The notes under the pieces are model-generated. The model ran no database searches, was not told where the DNA came from, and worked only from the letters and a program-made list of their open reading frames with translations. A DNA stretch of 12,332 nucleotides from positions 1,230,603 to 1,242,934 of the forward strand of contig FJOG01000015.1 of assembly GCA_900073065.1 (NCBI GenBank). The letters are read 5' to 3'. The stretch is from Phialocephala subalpina (taxonomy: Eukaryota > Ascomycota > Leotiomycetes > Helotiales > Mollisiaceae). Both the position numbers and the translations under genes were made by a program. Shown here in pieces: positions 1 through 9,342 of the stretch. Each line of letters opens with the position of its first letter. Positions within the stretch are counted from its first letter, which is position 1.

Positions 1-1017
1 TTGGTAAGTTGATATCTTTGAGTGGTGTACAATTCTCGTGCGGGAATTTTGAGACACAATCCGAGAGCCATTTCCGAGCCAGGTCGAAGTTCTCTCGACA
101 GGCAAAGTCTGTCCCCATATACGGCCAACCGATACCTCCATCACCGTTGATAGTACTGTTCAAAGAATCTGGAGAGTCTGAGAAATTCAGTTTCCATTGT
201 CCCATCGAAGCTCAGAGAGTGGCCCTTACCACTACATCGCCACATTGAAAACTTGATCCAGAATGAGTCCACTTCGTGCTCCATGAACCATTTGTAATAC
301 TCCTGTTCAGACATGGCTATTGTCTGCACTGGAAAGCCGATAACCACGGCAATATGATCAAACATTTTCCATGTCCCGTACCTTTCTGTTTGGCCGATCG
401 CAATGCGTACTCTGGTATCAACGCCGTCCTTTTCAGACTGCTCAAGTCGAGCGCTTCTTCCAGGGACTTGGGAGAGTTCGGTCACGATAGCTGAACAGAA
501 TTCGCATCCTTGAGCTGAATTCGATAGCGACGAGAATGTTGGGTGATGTGGAAGAAAGAGGCTTTCAGTGTGCTTAGGTTCCGGAGGCGGATTCCTGTAA
601 TCTGGATGTTTGCAATTAGCACATGGAAGTCTCTTCCGCCCTTTTACTAGAACGACTCCTAAAGAAGGTCCGTTCTGTCGGTTCTCCAGGCAGGGAGAGC
701 AGGGAGAGCACTTGCGCCTCGACACCTATAAATTTAGCGAGCGAAAGCCTGAAAGGCAGAGCAAGATAGGCTCGTAGGGGGTTAAACCGCGCTGAAACTT
801 AGCGATCAACTCCCTATCCAATTTCCATGCGCGATGGCAGCGGGTAACAGAGATGTAGACATAGATAAAAGAACTGTTTGAATGTAATTAAAGGCGAGAT
901 AAGTAGCTCTGAAAGAAATGACTTACAGCTTACAGAGAAACCTCCATTGAATCTGAAGTGTGTATATGCATTGATCAACCCCTGAATTGTGATGCTTTGG
1001 CAGTGATTACACAACAT
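1..1017 (-). CDS. HET-domain protein, N-terminal part (3 exons, cut by window edge)
   Basis: HET proteins act in fungal vegetative incompatibility or related self/non-self responses. My model is exon 1 1017-934, exon 2 725-230 and exon 3 177-1, giving about 252 residues before the window edge. Exon 1 starts at an ATG with A at -3 and reads MLCNHCQSITIQ, a typical HET N-terminus. Intron 1 (933-726) has donor GTAAGC and acceptor TTTATAG and joins in phase 0. Intron 2 (229-178, 52 nt) has donor GTAAGG and acceptor TTTCTCAG, and bypasses an in-frame TGA at 141-143. Other family signs are C-x2-C at about residues 63-66, HHPTFSSL near 88, GCEFC near 101-105, and in exon 3 the pre-core pattern ARKWLSDC..FPHENC followed by LP. 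The HET core itself (the SHCWG-type motif onward) lies outside the window, so function and intactness cannot be judged. The splice sites are inferred. Confidence 0.8.
178..229 (-). other. Intron 2 of the HET gene (52 nt)
   Basis: On the minus strand it begins GTAAGG at 229 and ends TTTCTCAG at 178, with a CTGAAT-like branch region close to the acceptor. Removing 52 nt shifts the frame by one and restores the HET pattern (WLSDC...HENC), which otherwise stops at TGA 141-143. Confidence 0.75.
726..933 (-). other. Intron 1 of the HET gene (208 nt)
   Basis: Donor GTAAGC at 933 and acceptor TTTATAG at 726, preceded by GCTAAA, a plausible branch site. The stop codon TAG lies directly before exon 2 in frame, so exon 2 needs a splice acceptor there. 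A second donor-like GTAAGT lies eight bases further into the intron, but it would give the wrong phase. At 208 nt it is long for this kind of gene, and a small internal exon cannot be excluded. Confidence 0.6.
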
Positions 1018-2052
1018 CTTTGAGCCCAGCGGAGCATATCGTGGTTGGATAGCTCAACAACCAATCAAGGGTGATTCGCAGCTTTGATCGTGACCCAGGA
1101 CTTTGATGTAGAGCAAGTGCAAAATGACAAACTGAGGAGGAACGTTGGAGATAAAATTCTCACGATGCAAGCTTCACTCGCCTGAAAGGCTCGGGCAGCC
1201 ACACTAGGCCTCTCCTGGACACCCAGGGGCTCAAGATATTTGTACCGCGCGCTTCAACAAAACACAACAAACCCACCACGGACCATTTTCTCTGTAAGGT
1301 TGATTGCACCCGGTTTGATTCTGCCATGGCGAAGTAAAAAGAGCTCGAGGCCTCAATCTGCCTGCGTTGCAAATAGCCTTCTGCAAATTGAGACGGACTG
1401 CGAAGGGATAGATGCTGAAAATTTAGGGATCTAAGTGGATCACAAATCACCTCCTTATTATTGAGATTGTGGATGCTTTGCTTGTTCTTACACATTTTCT
1501 TGGTTATTACGTGTCTTTTGATCTATTTGATTTCTAAGAAGCGGTGTGCTCCACCTTCTGCTCTGTCTCGCTGGCACGGACGAAGAAGGAGCGGTGACAA
1601 GGGTTCCCCACGTGGCAACACGTGCTGGGAATTTGCGACTTGCAACAAAACCTGATGACGATGAAAATCAATGAGGTCAATTGGATACATTCATGCCAGA
1701 GGTGGCGATGCCAAAGCTCGACTGGAGGAACTGGTGGGGGTCAGAATTTGGTGGCGTGGCGGAGCGCTTGAGGATCGACGGAAGCGAGGGAATACAAAAG
1801 CGCTTTGAAAGCGTTAGAGAAATCATATCTTTGAGAGATGGGAGTCTAAGTCCTTGTCAAAACCTGCATGCCTTGATTTTACTTTTTCAGAGTTCTTATA
1901 CCTCGTATTTTCACTCTCTATCCCCTGTGCATTGTGTGTACGCCAGCTCGTCTGAAACTGCTTGAGGAGCATCAGATACTGCTCTCATAGTCATCAGGCG
2001 GTTCTTCAAAACACCACTCAGCGTCCTCCAAAAGCCTTTCTTTCCAGCCCGT
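1018..2052. other. Intergenic, no supported gene
   Basis: Upstream of the minus-strand HET gene. An inverted CCAAT box (ATTGG on the minus strand) lies about 45 bases before the HET ATG and may be promoter sequence. Open frames here are short, lack family motifs and mostly depend on non-ATG starts. The least poor is a plus-strand frame from an ATG at 1693 to 1965, rich in Trp and acidic residues at its start, which I do not recognise. Confidence 0.5.
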
Positions 2053-2724
2053 TCACCACATTGCCTTGAGATCTTCTTCAGCTGCATGAATGTCTAGATC
2101 CGACCTGGGAGCTATCATCCTTAGCATTCGTGTCAAAGATTCCTCGTATACATGCGGGATCATCCAGATTCCTTCGCCCCTCCAAAAGTCTTTATAATCC
2201 TCCAGCGAGGGATTCTCAACGTTTTTACCATCTCATACCTCATCAGGCTCCCAGGTCCGCTGCATGCCCACCATATCGGCATTCTTCACAGGGTTTAGAC
2301 CATCTTTCATTCTCAGCCAGTTTATTTGACCCATCATCACTTCAAATACCGCTTCGTATTCCTCTAGGTTACCAGGATAAGGTGCTTGCTCCAAATAGCA
2401 CAGTCTGATCTGGCCGTCAAGGCGCCCTCTAGATTGATGGCATACTACGTTCAGGGTTTCTAGGTTGGGAAAGTAGTCGAGTATGTCTGAAAATGAGCCT
2501 AGGGTCGTGATTTCATCTGCACGCCTTGGACTGTCTAGAATAAGAGACTTCTCCTGATCCAGCCCAGCAATACCACTTTCATATTGATGCCACTTGTCGT
2601 CGAGATGTAGAAATGATCTGCTTTGATGTGTTTCGCTCACCGGCGAAGGTGGGGCATCTCGCTTCCCCTTTTCAGCCCGAAACCACAACCGGGAAACGAA
2701 ACGAGGAGCAGAAAGGTCTGTCAA
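2053..2724 (-). pseudogene. Fungal hypothetical protein, interrupted by in-frame TGA (possible 2EXR-type C-terminal part)
   Basis: The frame from 2724 ends at TGA 2235-2233, after about 163 residues. The same frame then stays open for 59 more codons to TGA 2055-2053, and this tail still looks like protein (EDYKDFWRGEGIWMIPH, then acidic and basic helices). No GT..AG intron of reasonable size removes only the TGA. The segment SDILDYFPNLETLNVVC resembles the late part of fungal 2EXR proteins, where an 'FPNLETL' strand is common; this is suggestive, not certain. There is no ATG at the 5' end: 2724 is TTG and follows an AG acceptor-like site (TTTGACAG), so the true N-terminus is missing or lies in unrecognised exons. 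Most likely a decaying gene; a sequencing error at the TGA is the alternative. Confidence 0.55.
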
Positions 2725-3079
2725 ATCAACCCTACACTTCGTGTAAGCAATTAAAAATCTTAGAGCTACTGATGTGAGCGTGGCTCAGCTCTTGGACTTC
2801 GAGGAGGCGAAGTTCCCGTTCGACCTGTGTCGCACATTTATCAGATGAAGTAACCAGTACTACCCCTCTCTTCATTTCTTGTGCGAGGCTCAGCCTTACG
2901 AGGCTATTCACGAGAAAGGCGCAGTATTTCACGCGTTGCTGTGCTCAACAATCACGCGTCGATGTCAACTCGAGGAGACATACAAATACACAATGTCTGC
3001 TCTCTTTCTCCGACATTAATCATCCAATTCAAACCATCCCTTCTCGCTCTCACGCAAAGTCAATCCTCTCATCTTCAAG
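2725..3079. other. Upstream region of the secreted-protein gene
   Basis: It contains pyrimidine-rich stretches at about 2998-3015 and 3038-3075 just before the ATG at 3080, a common feature of fungal promoters and 5' leaders. A minus-strand frame (2932-2732) is open but lacks an upstream ATG and is out of frame with the broken gene below it, so I do not call it. Confidence 0.4.
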
Positions 3080-3697
3080 ATGGCAATTATTTGGTCTATC
3101 GTCATCCCAGTGCTCACCTTGGCTCCGTCTCTAGTCTTCGCACTCCCCAACGTTACCGCCGTCCGCCTCGGAGCAAACCACTGCAACGGTTACCCCAACT
3201 CCCGACCTAGCGACGTCTCTGGCGCCGGCCCCTTCATCTTCCACCCCGACCAAGCCGATAACAGCAGCATCAACGACATGAAAGTCGGCGGCCACGGCAC
3301 CGGTCTCGTAGTCTACACCAACCCCCAAACCGCCATCGAGCTATTCAGCTGCTCGAATCACAGTCTTTATGACTACCTTTCTGATCTTTCTCCGAACCCT
3401 CCCAGAATGCTTACATTCCTGACGAGCGAGGATGATAAACAGGTTATTTATTCGGACTTAGGATTCGAGCCGGAGACATATGCCCATGAGGTTGCGGGCG
3501 TGAGACAGGATGGTGTGTTTTTGGGGAGTGGGAATGTGACGACTTGGGCTTTTAACCTTGTTTCTGGGACTGGGGTGGCGCCGAGTGATGGGTATTATCA
3601 GATGAGGCTGTTGCCGAAGAGTGAGGAGGTCATCGGAAAGATCTTGAGGGAGGGAGAGTTCAAAGGATTCTTGAAGATTGTGCCCATATCAGCGTAG
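3080..3697 (+). CDS. Small secreted protein of unknown function (205 aa)
   Basis: Single exon with ATG in good context (TCAAGATGGC). Residues 1-21 form a signal peptide: MAIIW, a hydrophobic core, then VFA before LPNV, with likely cleavage after Ala21 or nearby. The mature part has two cysteines (about residues 34 and 90, possibly one disulfide), four N-glycosylation sequons (NVT, NSS, NHS, NVT), no second membrane segment and no GPI signal, so export to the cell surface or medium is expected. The C-terminal stretch VAPSDGYYQMRLLPKS resembles the strand pattern of an Fn3-like beta-sandwich, but I do not recognise a family. Codon use switches sharply inside the gene: C-ending codons dominate to about codon 93, then G- and T-ending ones. 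It ends 129 bases before the broken DUF8021 locus on the same strand. No breaks are visible. Confidence 0.8.
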   Translation: MAIIWSIVIPVLTLAPSLVFALPNVTAVRLGANHCNGYPNSRPSDVSGAGPFIFHPDQADNSSINDMKVGGHGTGLVVYTNPQTAIELFSCSNHSLYDYLSDLSPNPPRMLTFLTSEDDKQVIYSDLGFEPETYAHEVAGVRQDGVFLGSGNVTTWAFNLVSGTGVAPSDGYYQMRLLPKSEEVIGKILREGEFKGFLKIVPISA

Positions 3698-3826
3698 GAG
3701 ATGATGGGCGAAGGCAGGGTAGGCGGCGTGATGTGGCTGGCATCAAAAGATATCAACTTGATTCAAAAGAGCATTTCAAATATGTCTCGAGGATTGTTCA
3801 CATCATGTTGAAGTGAAGATGCCGCA

Positions 3827-5380
3827 TTGAAGATCACTAGTGAGATCACTCTTGTGATCTGCGTCTTGAAGGTCAAGTCAGACCAGAAGATCAGCGAGAT
3901 CGAGACAGCGATCACCCGCGATGCGGGAGGCGCCGCACGTTACGAGAGCATGACCCAACCTGAAGGTGTTTGGCTGGAAGCAGTACCACAAGCGCAACGA
4001 GTCTCCCATGCGACGCTCGTTGCTCGAAGTAACATGTACTACATTGGTATGGAACGAAATAATCCCAAACGCAACTATTCGTTCTCCAGCAAAGATTGTC
4101 TTCGCATCGAGGACGCTCTCCAGACCACGAATGTGAAGACTGGGGATGTATACGGCCATTCCAACGACACAGTCTTTTCTTCTCTGAGCTGTGAAGAGCA
4201 GTTTCGGAGTGGCTTCCTGGGATTTGTCACCAAGGTTCGAGAGCGACGGTTCATTGTGGTGGACGAAGAGCGCCAGACTGTCTTCGCCGTCAGCACCATC
4301 GATCAGAATGGTACCATCCGCACACTACCCGAACTCAACGGCACCGGATCGCCGGTTCCCAAGTATTTCGACGTGCCGAGAGGAGCGCAAGGCATGGAAG
4401 CATTCCAAGTTCGGGACAACAAACTGTCCCGCATCGAGATGACCCTGATCGAAGTTCCTTATGGCATGCGCTCGGCTTTCCATATAGGCGATCTAGTCTA
4501 TCTTCATGGACCGGGCACGAATCTGACCGTAGCGAGTCCATGTGATCGTGCCTGCCTCGAGGGCGTGTTGAAGCAGGTGCTCCAGGCGATATTGAGTCAT
4601 GATGTCTCGAGCCTACCATTGGCACTAGAAGTTCGATATTCGGAAAACGGCCAGTTCATGGCTCTTGGAGATGGTTTCTGAGGCACTCTGGGACAGGTCG
4701 CATTGCCTGGTCGTGATGGCTATGCTGCAAGCTTTGCGGATCCAGCAACAGGAACGGCGGGGTATTGGGGCCTGACCAAAGAACAGTTGACCCCAGGAGT
4801 CCTTGCACTTCGAGTCAAAGCTGACAGCGGGAAGATGACGGAAATTGAAACAATTGGCGTGCGAGCCGAGTCCTCCGGCGCGAGATTTGGTACCCTGACT
4901 CTCATGCGTCCACCCCTCCCTATCGAATGGGACAGTAGCTCTCTTGGCAAATTTAATTCAGTTTTCCAACAAGATACTACAGTATCCACGAACATTTCTC
5001 AGGCGTTGACGACGTCTTATTTCGATGGACTGCAACGACACTCCAGCATAGGAGTACCGTTCACTCCGGAATGTATTCATCGTGACTAGGCGTTCAAGGA
5101 AACCTGAGCTGCTCAGCTCAGACGGACGGTCATGGCATTGCTTCAAATGGGCTCTACAACCATACAACTTCAGTCCGTGACAGGCGTATACGTGTCACGG
5201 ATGCCAAGAGATGAGTCATATTGACTGTTGCCATAGTCGACAACCCCGCGGCCGCAATTGATCAAGGTGGATAACGGGTCCATTTCTCATGTAGAGAGTA
5301 TGATAAAGTGAATGCCATTCGGCTATACCTCAGCATGGGCGGAGGAGAGTGGTGGTAAAGGCAGTGTAGTCGAGCTGTAA
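3827..5380 (+). pseudogene. Decayed tandem DUF8021 locus
   Basis: DUF8021 proteins are fungal, usually secreted, NTF2/SnoaL-like proteins of unknown role. From about 3850 to 4490 the frame gives the second half of one domain: KISEIETAITR, an ...YYIGMERNN helix, CLRIEDALQTTN, CEEQF.SGFL, VRERRFIVVDEERQ and the terminal VPYGM. About 20 residues later a second domain begins: CDRACLEGVL, LPLALEVRYSENGQ, then GDGF followed by TGA (4679-4681) where the family has Trp. The same frame continues with GTLGQ, the FADPATG..GYWG block and KMTEIETIGVR. It stops at TAG 5087-5089, just after YFDGLQRHSS..PFTPEC. Relics continue: SVRDRRIRVTDAKR in another frame (about 5173-5214), then IKVDNGSISHVESM and MPFGYTSAW back in the first frame (5261 on), ending at TAA 5378-5380. 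The frame has no ATG start and no signal peptide; 3827 is TTG and a stop lies at 3809-3811. The family name is from memory; the broken state is read directly. Confidence 0.75.
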
Positions 5381-5727
5381 TGTCGGAATAAGTTGTGAAC
5401 AATGCAACAGAGCTTCATGCGTGTTCCAGAAGTCCTCTCCCTTGCATCCCAGCGCCAGAGCAATTGGATTTCCACTGTGACTCCAGTGCTAGGTCACCCT
5501 TCTTCCTCTACAACCGGTATCATGGCCATCCGTCGGATAGACTTCGATTCTATCTTTTCTCTGCAACGATTGTGGTATTTTAGTCTCTTCCTTATGGCAC
5601 AGGATGAACTTTGAAACGTGGAGGATATATCGTGATTCTCTGGAGTGACGTTGGGCATCTCAATCTGAGCATTGTCAAGAAGCTTCGACTTTGGCGAATT
5701 AAAACGAGCGTATGTTAGGGAACAATT
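5381..5727. other. Region between the DUF8021 relic and the 2EXR relic
   Basis: No recognised gene. On the minus strand, the frame that carries the distal 2EXR segment stays open for 77 codons past its TGA (5730-5728), to TGA 5496-5494. This could be the eroded C-terminus of the 2EXR gene, but I see no family motif. Plus-strand frames over the same bases look like shadows. Confidence 0.35.
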
Positions 5728-6422
5728 TCATAAGTTGAGAAATTTTCTGTCTCGCTTAGACTCAAAGAGGATGCCGGGAATTGGAGTCCCCCACGACGAC
5801 TGCCAGAAATCGGCTGACAGGAGGACAGACTTGACTTTGTCGGCTCCTCTTAGACCAACCCAGCCAGATTTTGGGTCCATTTCCCGTAGTATTTTCTCGG
5901 ATATGACGAGTGTGTCCAAGTTGAAGTTGAAATAAATTAAATATTGGATCGTCCTGGTGCGAAGCCCGACTCACAGCGGCTACCGCAGCTTAAACCATCA
6001 CAATAGAAGCTTTCTAAAAAGGTGCTCATGCTGTGGACTTCGTGTCGAGACTCGCGATTAGTTGATAAAAGGGCCGATAGAGACGTCGCCTTTTTCCGAC
6101 ACCAGTGGATAATACCTGAGGCGCGGCAATGCCCTTTACGGCGAGGGGATGTTTTCATGCAGCGGCATGGAACTTTAGGTTGGTGTTCGAAGGGATCTTT
6201 CCGATGGTAGCAACAAAAATGCCCCATCGAGAAGTAATTCTCGACATAGCATCTGCCTATTGCATGATCCGTGGAGCATAAGTCAATCTCAACAACTCGT
6301 GGGCCTTCGTCAATGTAGGGCTGGCCCCAAATTCGTACCCGAAGCTCGGGTGGAAGTTTGGAAAAGAGGTGGAAGGCTTGCAGATTTATTGTGATATGTT
6401 CTGGTGTCGTGCTTGAGGCCAT
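5728..6422 (-). pseudogene. 2EXR-domain protein with a frameshift
   Basis: 2EXR proteins are a large fungal family of unknown, F-box-like character. I start it at the ATG 6422-6420 (context AGCATGG), because the longer frame begins with TTG. Near residue 17 comes FHLFSKLPPELRVRIW, the first conserved block, followed by GPRVVEID, then a Cys-rich insert (FCCYHRK..., PCRC, GHCR), then LLSTNRESRHEVHS, the second conserved block. The frame stops at TAA 5939-5937. The expected next element (IYFNFNLDTLVIS, then KVKSVLLSADFWQ) is present directly downstream but in another frame, ending at TGA 5730-5728. The only nearby acceptor (CACCAG before GACG) would need a donor in phase 2, and no GT in the upstream 100 bases has that phase. 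An indel near 5935-5965 therefore explains it better than an intron. The Cys-rich insert between the two blocks is unusual. Confidence 0.7.
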
Positions 6423-7163
6423 GCTGATGGTCGCGTGGTGTCGCTGAGATTCTTGAAGAAACGAAATAGTCAAAGAGGAGCATACACAACCAAATTTAGT
6501 ATAATAAATTCATAATTTTTCGAAAATCACGACTGTACTGGTGGGCAAACCAGAGTTTACTTGAATCCGATTCCTCCTCCTAAAATAGCCGCAACCACTC
6601 CAAAATCCACCAGGGTACCGGAGACGCGACGCAGAATGAGGAGAAGGAGCAAATGAATGGATCGTGTCTCTGCCTATATTGAAGTCTTGCAACGAAGAGA
6701 CGCTTGAACACACCAGCGTATTGTATTTCAGAAAATAAGAGAGGATGGTTGAGGAGGTTGGACATCGCGAAACTTTGACTTTGACATCTGGTGTGGCGCA
6801 GCAATCCGCTACCTTCAAGTGGTCAAAGCCCATCACATGACTAACTTCAACTTTCAAGCCACAGTTCGCAAAATCGCGTCGAAACTTCCTCCATTCATAT
6901 CTACAACCTCTGAGATTCCAGAACTCGTCATATTCATACCCACGAAAGCGATTAGGGGGGCGGCCCTAAGAGCCTACGAGTTTGCGAGAGAATGGTATAG
7001 GAAATGTCGACGCCTGGCTAATCAGCGTTATCGAGTGCGCTTCTTGGCCCCTAGATTGTCAGGGTTAAGCGCGCGCCTAGAAATACGTGCCTGCTGCCTA
7101 CAACCCTTATTTCATCAAGCTATCGTCCTTTGATCTTTACTTGAATTCTTTTAACTGCCCATC
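6423..7163. other. Divergent intergenic region between the 2EXR relic and the HET gene
   Basis: Probably holds the promoters of both flanking genes. A plus-strand frame from ATG 6837 to 7133 (98 aa) is open but has no motif, homology I recognise or coding-like bias. A single TTAGGG (6952-6957) and CCCTAA (6964-6969) form a small inverted repeat; they are not a telomeric array. Confidence 0.4.
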
Positions 7164-9342
7164 ATGTTTTGTTCTGTGCCAGAGCTGGCTTTGTGCGACT
7201 ATTGTACAAAGTTTCAAGATCTCGATGTAATCTTGACTTTGGAGCCTCTCAATCATCACAAGAGCTGGACCGAGTTCTGTCTGTCAGCAAGGAACGGGTG
7301 TCAATTATGCCGAGCATTTGTTAAATGTGCCGCGTTCAAACGTGCCGCGGATTTTTTAGAGAATTTCGATGAACACATGGACCCTACGGACACTCAAATT
7401 AGCTGGCGTGGACATATGGCATTAATGCGGGGATTGTTCATGCTGACACAAGAGAAACTTTGTAACCCTCCTCATATAGAGGGTTTGAATCTCTGGGTAG
7501 AACTCTTCGTCCAATCTGGTATGAAGTCCTCTCATTTTCTAACCAGCAGAGCACACCGCGAACGCGCCTAGCGTTTTCTCTTACGCATATTTAATACCCC
7601 TTACCCTCGCCAGACCGCGAGACCGCGTGCTAATGTCAACAGATGATCCGCTAGCGACTATACTTCCCGGTAGACCTATAAATGTCGACTCGGGCTCTGA
7701 GGCCTGCATTGAGCTCATGCGAAGATGGATTCATAATTGTCGAACGGATCACAGTGATTGCGTTTGGCAAAGTGATAACCCATTACCCACTCGCGTGGTC
7801 GATGTTGGTTCCGAATCTCCTCATACTGATCCTTTTTTACTCGTCACTAAAGGACAGATTGGAGAATGGATCACTCTCAGCCACTGCTGGGGAGGTGAGA
7901 TGCCACTCACCACGACAGTAGCAAACCTTGAACATCGACGAAAGGGTATACGCATTGAAGATCTTCCACCAACGTTCCGCGATGCGGTCACCTTGACGAG
8001 AAAACTTGGCTTCCAGCACATCTGGATTGACTCGCTCTGTATCGTCCAAGATAGCCACGAAGACTGGACCAAGGAGTCGACACAGATGCACGATATTTAC
8101 GCACGGGCGTCATTGAACATTGCAGCATCTTCCTCGAAGAATCCTTGTCACGGAATATTTGCCAGCGGCAATCTGGAGCGCCATCTTGCCTCTCCGACCA
8201 TCTCCCTCCAATCATCTTCTAAAGCGCACAATGTCGAAGGGACGCTACATATCCGGCCTTCGATGTTTAGCGACCCATTCACTCACACGGAGGATGAACC
8301 GCTACACAAGCGTGCTTGGGTCATGCAAGAAAGCATTCTGTCGTCACGACGAGTTGATATTGGTTCCTCCGAGGTGAAATGGTTCTGTCGCTCGTGTACG
8401 AAGAGGGAAGGATTTCCCGGTTCAGAAGATGGGAGAGGATCGGGTGTGCCTAGCCATCTTAGGGCCGGAAAGAACCTGTTGACAGTGCCATTGTGCAAAG
8501 TTCCTCTCGACCCGACTACGAATGGAATAGAATTGGACGGCAGTGGCGCTTTGAGCTGGTGGTATTCTTCTTTGTACCGGCGTTATGTCCGCCGAGGCAT
8601 AACCATGCACAAAGACATCCTCCCAGCCATCGCAGGCATCGCAGAAAAGGTTGCAGAGCGAACGGCCTACCAGTACAAAGCTGGCCTATGGCTAGAAGAT
8701 ATCCATAGAGGCTTATTGTGGCAAGCGATATGGAGTGTTTCTAGGTCTTCAGAGACAGCTTGTCCGTCGTGGAGTTGGGCATCGATGAACTTGCCCTGGA
8801 ATGGCGTTCGACAGCTGTATCTCGATACGTACGAGCCTGGTCCACGAGCTACCATTCTCGATGTGAACGTTGTCAATACGGCCGGAAATCCTTTTGGGGA
8901 GGTAATCTCGGCATCACTCACTATGCGGGGTCACTACCACGCACTCGGTCACTGGATGGATGAACGTTTGCCAGTCTACAATACCGAGTGCTTATTTAAC
9001 GACATGAAGCTGGCTCATCGTGGAACGAACCCGAGGGAATACGTGGATTGTGCTACCGCCCCTCCGGGTCGAGTCATATGCACATTGGATGAAAGACCGA
9101 CGGACGTTCACGAGGCTCACAAGCGAATGAAGCAGAGAGATGTCATTTGCATGCAGATTGGGAAATTTGGACAATACAAATCTCGCGGAGCCCGGCAGAA
9201 ACTCGGAGAGACTATATACGCGTTACTTCTCGAGTCTGCTGGACAAGAGTCGGGTGAGTACATTCGTATTGGGATCGCAGAAATACCCGAGGAAGACGGC
9301 ATGGCGGATGGCTGGGATCTAAAGACGGTGACAGTCGTGTGA
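7164..9342 (+). CDS. HET-domain protein, complete (684 aa, 2 exons)
   Basis: Model: exon 1 7164-7518, exon 2 7643-9342. The ATG lies in CATCATGTT. Exon 1 has the usual N-terminal cysteine patterns ALCDYC (residues 9-14) and NGCQLC (44-49). Exon 2 gives DDPLATILPGRPI, then RRWIHNC..DHSDC, LPTRVVDVG, and the HET core: WITLSHCWGG (194-203), LPPTFRDAV, IWIDSLCIVQD (245-255), YARASLNIAA (271-280) and RAWVMQE (342-348). The C-terminal half has the GLLWQ...CPSWSWAS element (about 492) and a final YALLLES..YIRIGIAEI. Length and order match full-size fungal HET proteins, whose expression can trigger a growth-arrest or cell-death incompatibility response. There is no NACHT, ankyrin or WD40 partner domain. 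I see no break, unlike several neighbours. Its partner, if any, is not evident here; the other HET gene is 6 kb away and points the opposite way. Confidence 0.9.
7519..7642 (+). other. Intron of the complete HET gene (124 nt)
   Basis: Donor GTATGA at 7519 directly after AATCTG; acceptor CAACAG at 7642 with branch GCTAAT 8-13 bases before it. Splicing fuses the two frames in phase (GAT made of G + AT) and removes the TAG that ends the exon 1 frame at 7569-7571. A shorter GT..AG pair (7519 to CTAACCAG) is only 28 nt and is unlikely. A direct repeat of GACCGCGA lies just inside the acceptor end. Confidence 0.75.

Noticed and set aside
1681..1965. Plus-strand frame with a Trp-rich start (ATG at 1693)
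   Set aside because: First half looks faintly coding but the rest is low-quality and no family is recognised; left as unexplained intergenic sequence.
3827..3870. TTG at 3827 as a real start of the DUF8021 frame
   Set aside because: No ATG and no signal peptide, and family similarity begins mid-domain at once; a truncated relic fits better.
2233..4681. TGA recoded as Trp (alternative genetic code)
   Set aside because: The intact HET gene uses TGG for its conserved Trp codons and ends with TGA, and the introns are nuclear type; only the DUF8021 stop falls at a Trp position.
6952..6969. TTAGGG and CCCTAA hexamers facing each other
   Set aside because: Only one copy each, six bases apart; a chance hairpin, not a telomere or telomeric insertion.
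6837..7133. 98-residue plus-strand open frame before the HET gene
   Set aside because: No motif, no recognised family and no codon bias; it lies in the presumed HET promoter.
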